This document shows positions 15,129-18,836 of a stretch of DNA of 18,836 bases, piece after piece. The DNA is from JBEEMU01 sp043778315 (lineage in GTDB: Bacteria > Bacteroidota > Bacteroidia > Chitinophagales > Saprospiraceae): positions 1 through 18,836 of the forward strand of contig JAYWGJ010000326.1 in assembly GCA_043778315.1 (NCBI GenBank), written 5' to 3'. Position numbers and translations under genes: made by a program. The notes under the pieces are model-generated. The model was not told where the DNA came from. It worked only from the letters and a program-made list of their open reading frames with translations, and made no database searches. Each line of letters starts with the position of its first letter. The first letter of the stretch is position 1.

Positions 15129-17795
15129 ATGAAAAAACTGTTATTTTTATCCGTTGCCATTATTACTTCGGTAGTTGGTGTAGCGGCACAGGCTTATGAC
15201 GCACAACTCAAAACCGTTTCGCAGCAATACACAGCGATACCACTTACCCAAGTAGCGCCATTGCCGCTTTCGGGCGTAGTGACCAATCTCGGTACTAACC
15301 CATTGGCAGCAGCCAAAGTAACGGCGACCGTATTTAATGCTTCAAACGTGGCAATACAAACGTACAGCAGCACACCCGCAGCTTTGGCATCAGCCGCTAC
15401 CGCTACCTTCACCGCAGGTACATGGACTCCGCCCGCAACCGTTGCTAATTATACCATTAAATATGTAGTGAGCCACACCAATAGCGCAAGCGACGCACTC
15501 AGAACTAACGATACTATCACTTACCCGTTTTCGGTAACGAGTGATATCATGGCACGGGATAACGGTGTGCGTGTAAACGGTTTAGGACTAAATGGCACAG
15601 TTGCGGCACCTATAAAAGTACGTCAAGGACAAGAGTTCACTATTGCGGCTAACGGCACTTTGGCATCTGTTGATGTACAAATCGGCGGCGGCGGCGCGGG
15701 CGATACTATTCAATTAGAAATCTACACCGTAACCGCAGGCGTAGTAAATGCTACACCACTACTCGCTTTGCCTGCACAAACCTTAGCGGCTGCCGCTCCT
15801 GGGTTACTCAATTTTCCATTGCCTACGCCTTTGGCAGTAACGGCGGGTACTACTTATATGGTTAGTTTATTCCATAGTGCACGCGGTACCAATATAGGTA
15901 TGGGCTATGCAAATGCTATCTTTACGGCAGCTAAAGTATGGATAAAAACGAGTGCGGGGGCGGCATGGGCGCACCCTGAAGACCTTGGTCCTTTTGCCAT
16001 CGCCTACATGATTCGGCTGCACTTACCAAGAACAGGTGCAGATGCCGAAATGTTGGATTTGGTGGGTCAGCAGTACACATTAGTACCACAAACAGAGGTA
16101 GTGGCACAAACTATGAGCGTCAAATTGCGCAACAAAGGGACTGTTCCTGCCAACACTACCGTTACCGTTAAGGTGACTAATAATGCAACGAGTGCCGTAG
16201 TTTACACCAATACTTCTGTTGCAACCGCTATCGCCGCAGGCGTAACGCAAACCGTCAGCAACGGTGCTTGGACACCGTCGGCTACCGCAACTGGAGCGTA
16301 TCTAATTCAATATATCGCTAATGCAACCGCAGATATTGACCGCAGCAACGATACTATCAACTCTTTTCTAATAGTATCACCGAACGCTTATGCTCGTGAC
16401 AATGGTAGTGCAACCAATAGTTTAGGTATAAACGGCGCGGCAGCTAACCCTGTCAAAATAGTACAAGGCGTGGAATTCGATTTCCCGAAAGCGGCGCGTA
16501 TGGACTCTGTTTCTTTCGCAATAGGAGGTGGCGGTGCTGGCGATACCATCAAAGCACAAGTTTACTTGGTGACAGGTGGCGTAGTTGGCGCAACGCCCAT
16601 AATGCAATCAAATCAGCTTGTCCTTTCAGCACCAGCACCAGGTTTCATCACTTTACCATTAATCTCAATATTGACTATCCCCGCAGGTTCTACCTATATG
16701 GTAGCGTTGTGGCATAGCGCACGCGGTACTAATATCGGTTTAGCTTGCTCTGATTTCTTGTATAGAGCCAACAAAAACTGGATAAAAACAAGCGTAGCCG
16801 CAGCCTGGAATCACCCAGAGGCGTTTGGTTTCAACATTGCTTATATCTTACGTCCACATATTATTTGCCCCCTATTAGCACCAACTGTAACAGGACCAGC
16901 GTCTATTGTTACCTGTGCTACTCCGAGCGTTTCAGCTACAGCTGCGGGCGGTGCTAACTATGCGTGGTCGACGGGTGCAGGTACGGCTGTTGCAGCATTT
17001 ACAGCCCAAGGAATTTACACCGTAACCGCGACCGATGCAATTGGTTGTACGGGTACAGCTACCGTGACGGTTGATGAGAATAAAGTTGCTCCTACCGTTA
17101 CTATTGCAGCTCCTACTGCACAAATTACTTGTGTCACGGCAAGTGTTACAGTTACCGCGTCGGGTACAGGCAATACCTACGCATGGACAGGTGCTACCAC
17201 GGGTGCTACCAAAACAGTAATCGCTGCGGGTATCTACACCGTAACCGCTACTACTACCGCTAACGGTTGTACAGCCTCTACCTCGGTAGCAGTTGCATCA
17301 AATACTACGCCGCCGCCAGCCGTTACAGCTACGGTTGTAGGCTCTACGGGTACTAACGGTTCTATTACTATAACAAATCCAGCTAACAATCAGTTTGCAT
17401 GGAGTAATGGCGGAAATACAGGTACTATTTCGGGTTTAGCACCCAATACTTATACTGTTACTGTTACCGACGGCGGAAACGGTTGTACCAGAACGGCATC
17501 TTTTGCAGTAGTATTAGTAGGTACACAAAACGCGGGCGGCGCAATAGCGAATTTTGCTATAGCACCAAACCCTGCTAATAACGTATTGAATATTAGCTAT
17601 ACTTTGCAAAATACCGCAAGCGCAACTATCGAAATAGCTAACGCATTAGGTCAAGTAGTAGCAACCAAAACGGTAGCTAATACCGCTCAGTACAACGAGG
17701 CATTTGATATTTCTAACTACCCGTCGGGTACTTATCTTGTACAAATAGTGGTCGGCGAAACCCGCCTCAACCAACGTGTAGTAGTACAGCATTAG
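15129..17795 (+). CDS. Repeat-rich secreted T9SS cargo (two duplicated modules, Ig/SprB-like repeats, type A CTD)
   Basis: An 888-residue exported protein, probably a cell-surface adhesin-like or matrix protein. Signal peptide with a likely cut after Ala20 (VAA|Q). Residues about 24-302 and 305-580 are two copies of one module: a CARDB-like part (SQQYTAIPLTQV / GQQYTLVPQTEV, then TNDTI / SNDTI) followed by a beta-sandwich (ARDNG, IGGGGAGDTI, HSARGTNIG, NWIKTS or VWIKTS). Residues about 584-797 hold three Ig/PKD- or SprB-type repeats (starting near 584, 654 and 728) with YAWSTG, YAWTGA and FAWSNG and NGCT- or IGCT-type endings. Residues about 808-888 are a T9SS type A sorting domain (APNPANN, NALGQVV, NYPSGTYLVQI, ending VVVQH). 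Very rich in Ala, Thr and Val. It follows the PorP/SprF gene and ends before a strong terminator. Confidence 0.9.
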   Translation: MKKLLFLSVAIITSVVGVAAQAYDAQLKTVSQQYTAIPLTQVAPLPLSGVVTNLGTNPLAAAKVTATVFNASNVAIQTYSSTPAALASAATATFTAGTWTPPATVANYTIKYVVSHTNSASDALRTNDTITYPFSVTSDIMARDNGVRVNGLGLNGTVAAPIKVRQGQEFTIAANGTLASVDVQIGGGGAGDTIQLEIYTVTAGVVNATPLLALPAQTLAAAAPGLLNFPLPTPLAVTAGTTYMVSLFHSARGTNIGMGYANAIFTAAKVWIKTSAGAAWAHPEDLGPFAIAYMIRLHLPRTGADAEMLDLVGQQYTLVPQTEVVAQTMSVKLRNKGTVPANTTVTVKVTNNATSAVVYTNTSVATAIAAGVTQTVSNGAWTPSATATGAYLIQYIANATADIDRSNDTINSFLIVSPNAYARDNGSATNSLGINGAAANPVKIVQGVEFDFPKAARMDSVSFAIGGGGAGDTIKAQVYLVTGGVVGATPIMQSNQLVLSAPAPGFITLPLISILTIPAGSTYMVALWHSARGTNIGLACSDFLYRANKNWIKTSVAAAWNHPEAFGFNIAYILRPHIICPLLAPTVTGPASIVTCATPSVSATAAGGANYAWSTGAGTAVAAFTAQGIYTVTATDAIGCTGTATVTVDENKVAPTVTIAAPTAQITCVTASVTVTASGTGNTYAWTGATTGATKTVIAAGIYTVTATTTANGCTASTSVAVASNTTPPPAVTATVVGSTGTNGSITITNPANNQFAWSNGGNTGTISGLAPNTYTVTVTDGGNGCTRTASFAVVLVGTQNAGGAIANFAIAPNPANNVLNISYTLQNTASATIEIANALGQVVATKTVANTAQYNEAFDISNYPSGTYLVQIVVGETRLNQRVVVQH

Positions 17796-17850
17796 GCATA
17801 TTAGAATGGTGAAATAAAAATTATTTTTTTATTGTACAATAAAAATTACC

Positions 17851-17893
17851 AAACAGCCGTTTTTACCAATAAGGTAGAAGCGGCTGTTTTTTT
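17851..17893 (+). terminator. Terminator of the 888-residue cargo gene
   Basis: Bases 17851-17867 (beginning AAACAGCCG) pair with 17873-17889 (ending CGGCTGTTT): 17 pairs including two wobbles, an AATAA loop, then a run of seven T. It lies about 55 bases after the stop codon. Confidence 0.9.
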
Positions 17894-17915
17894 GATGTCA
17901 CATTTGCTTTGTTAG

Positions 17916-18224
17916 CAATAAAAAAATACCCGCTCACTCCGCCTTTTTTCTCTGCGTTTAAAAAAATGGCTTCACTCAAAAACCTTTGCAGATTTTTACA
18001 ATAAAAAATACCCGCTCACTCTGTCTCTTTGCTCCTCCGCTTCTCTGCGTTTAAAAAAAAACTTCTTTGCGCCTAAAAAAACCTCCATACTCAAAAACCT
18101 TTGCTTCTTTACAATAAAAAAATACCCGCTCACTCTGCCTCTTTGTTCCTCCGCTTCTCCGCGTCTAAAAAAAACTTCTCCGCGTTTAAAAAAACTTCCA
18201 TACTCAAAAAATCTTTGCTTCTCT
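17916..18224. repeat. Three-unit degenerate tandem repeat
   Basis: Units begin at 17916, 17999 and 18112, each with CAATAAAAAA then ATACCCGCTCACTC, which is identical in all three. Units 2 and 3 are about 113 bases; unit 1 is 83 bases and lacks an internal part. Within the units a shorter motif, TCYGCGTYTAAAAAA, recurs about five times (near 17951, 18044, 18066, 18156 and 18177). The + strand is strongly pyrimidine-rich apart from the A runs. No coding frame. Confidence 0.85.
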
Positions 18225-18274
18225 TTTATTTGCTTTCTTTTCGATTTTAAAATACTAATATTAAAATAATAAAC

Positions 18275-18282
18275 TATTTTTG
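18275..18282 (+). promoter_or_regulatory. -7 box candidate for cphB
   Basis: TATTTTTG matches TAnnTTTG exactly and lies 45 bases before the predicted TTG start, giving a leader of roughly 39 bases. No -33 TTG box is present at 19-21 bases. Confidence 0.4.
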
Positions 18283-18327
18283 TGTTTTATATTTATTATA
18301 TCTTTATAAAATCCAAAAATATTTATT

Positions 18328-18836
18328 TTGAAACCAAAAGGAAAATTATTTGCTGTGGGCGGCGCAGAACGCAAACGCGCTAACATACCCGAAACCAGCC
18401 TACGCGCAAAGCTGAAAGTACTCGGGCGACTGCTCGAGGAGATGAAAGGCACGGCTTCGCGCCTCGAGGTGATACCGACCGCGTCGGCGATACCAAATAT
18501 CATCGCACCCGAGTACCTCGAGGTATTCAGGGATATGGGTTGCGAGAGTGTCGGTATTCTCAATATTCGCACTATGCGACAGGCGGACAAAAAAGAGTAT
18601 CTGGAGCGGCTACGCGCCGCCGACGGCGTGCTTTTTACGGGCGGCGACCAAGCCAAAATCGCTTCTGCGCTGCTCGGTACGCAGTTTTTGGAGATATTAA
18701 AACATCGCTATCATACCGAGCCTGATTTTGTGATATGCGGCACGAGCGCGGGCGCGATGATGATGTCGGAGGTGATGATATACGGCGGACAGTCGGGCGA
18801 AGCCCTGATGACGGGGCAGGCGCGGCTCTCTCGCGG
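18328..18836 (+). CDS. cphB: Cyanophycinase (peptidase S51), N-terminal part, cut by the window end
   Basis: The first 169 codons of a cyanophycinase, a serine exopeptidase that releases beta-Asp-Arg dipeptides from the storage polymer cyanophycin (multi-L-arginyl-poly-L-aspartate). Family stretches are PKGKLFAVGG (3-12), LEVIPTASAIPN (46-57), VGILNIR (75-81), FTGGDQAKI (103-111) and the nucleophile motif GTSAGAM with Ser140; MIYGGQSGEAL follows. Family members are near 270-300 residues, so about 60 percent is seen. The frame is open back only to an in-frame TAA at 18307-18309 and has no ATG before codon 39, which lies inside the conserved core. TTG 18328 is therefore the likely start. A cyanophycin synthetase gene (cphA) often lies next to cphB, and would be expected beyond the right edge. 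Confidence 0.88.
   Translation, partial: MKPKGKLFAVGGAERKRANIPETSLRAKLKVLGRLLEEMKGTASRLEVIPTASAIPNIIAPEYLEVFRDMGCESVGILNIRTMRQADKKEYLERLRAADGVLFTGGDQAKIASALLGTQFLEILKHRYHTEPDFVICGTSAGAMMMSEVMIYGGQSGEALMTGQARLSR

Larger units (their letters stand above)
17796..18327. other. 532-base gap: terminator, tandem repeat, cphB promoter region
   Basis: From left to right it holds a strong terminator (17851-17893), a three-unit decaying tandem repeat (17916-18224), and an AT-rich stretch with a -7-like box before cphB. No frame in it looks coding. Confidence 0.7.

Noticed and set aside
17916..18224. CRISPR array
   Set aside because: The units are about 83-113 bases, imperfect, and have no alternation of exact short repeats with unique spacers.
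18261..18656. 131-codon - strand frame at the right end
   Set aside because: It is antisense to cphB, whose conserved motifs are unmistakable in the + frame.

Overview
The window looks like chromosomal DNA of a Bacteroidota bacterium. The reasons are two proteins with type IX secretion (T9SS) type A C-terminal sorting domains, a PorP/SprF-family outer-membrane protein, upstream elements of the Bacteroidota kind (TAnnTTTG, one with a TTTG box 20 bases further upstream), and A-rich start contexts without clear Shine-Dalgarno sequences. I see no tRNA, rRNA, CRISPR array, transposase or phage gene.

Left part (1-6213, all + strand): the last 20 codons of an unidentified gene, a single-domain M16 zinc peptidase, a TraB/GumN-family lipoprotein, the full-length single-chain glycine dehydrogenase gcvP with a strong terminator, and a GT2 glycosyltransferase. 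Two of these are housekeeping or envelope proteolysis genes. The glycosyltransferase stands alone and its acceptor cannot be told.

Middle (6232-10515, - strand): a 744-residue secreted FG-GAP/VCBS beta-propeller protein with a T9SS sorting domain, a 654-base gap with a TTCGC-rich stretch and two hairpins, and lpdA (dihydrolipoyl dehydrogenase). The lpdA product serves 2-oxoacid dehydrogenases and is also the L-protein partner of GcvP. The 10516-10953 gap is very AT-rich and holds divergent promoters for lpdA and a small secreted protein.

Right part (10954-18836): a 122-residue secreted protein that looks like a free-standing T9SS-CTD-type beta domain, a convergent thioredoxin-like envelope protein, an unrecognised 504-residue helical (TPR-like) protein, a PorP/SprF homologue followed by an 888-residue repeat-rich T9SS cargo, a 0.5-kb gap with a strong terminator and a decaying tandem repeat, and the first 169 codons of a cyanophycinase (cphB) that appears to start at TTG and runs off the window.

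The main thread is surface export: PorP/SprF, two T9SS cargos and the CTD-like small protein. The least ordinary items are a two-copy family of double-palindrome repeats (11429-11484 and 13896-13955), the second probably inside the PorP/SprF leader; the orphan CTD-like protein; and the pairing of a PorP/SprF protein with a type A rather than type B cargo. I did not find a clear defence system or other evident new multi-gene machine.
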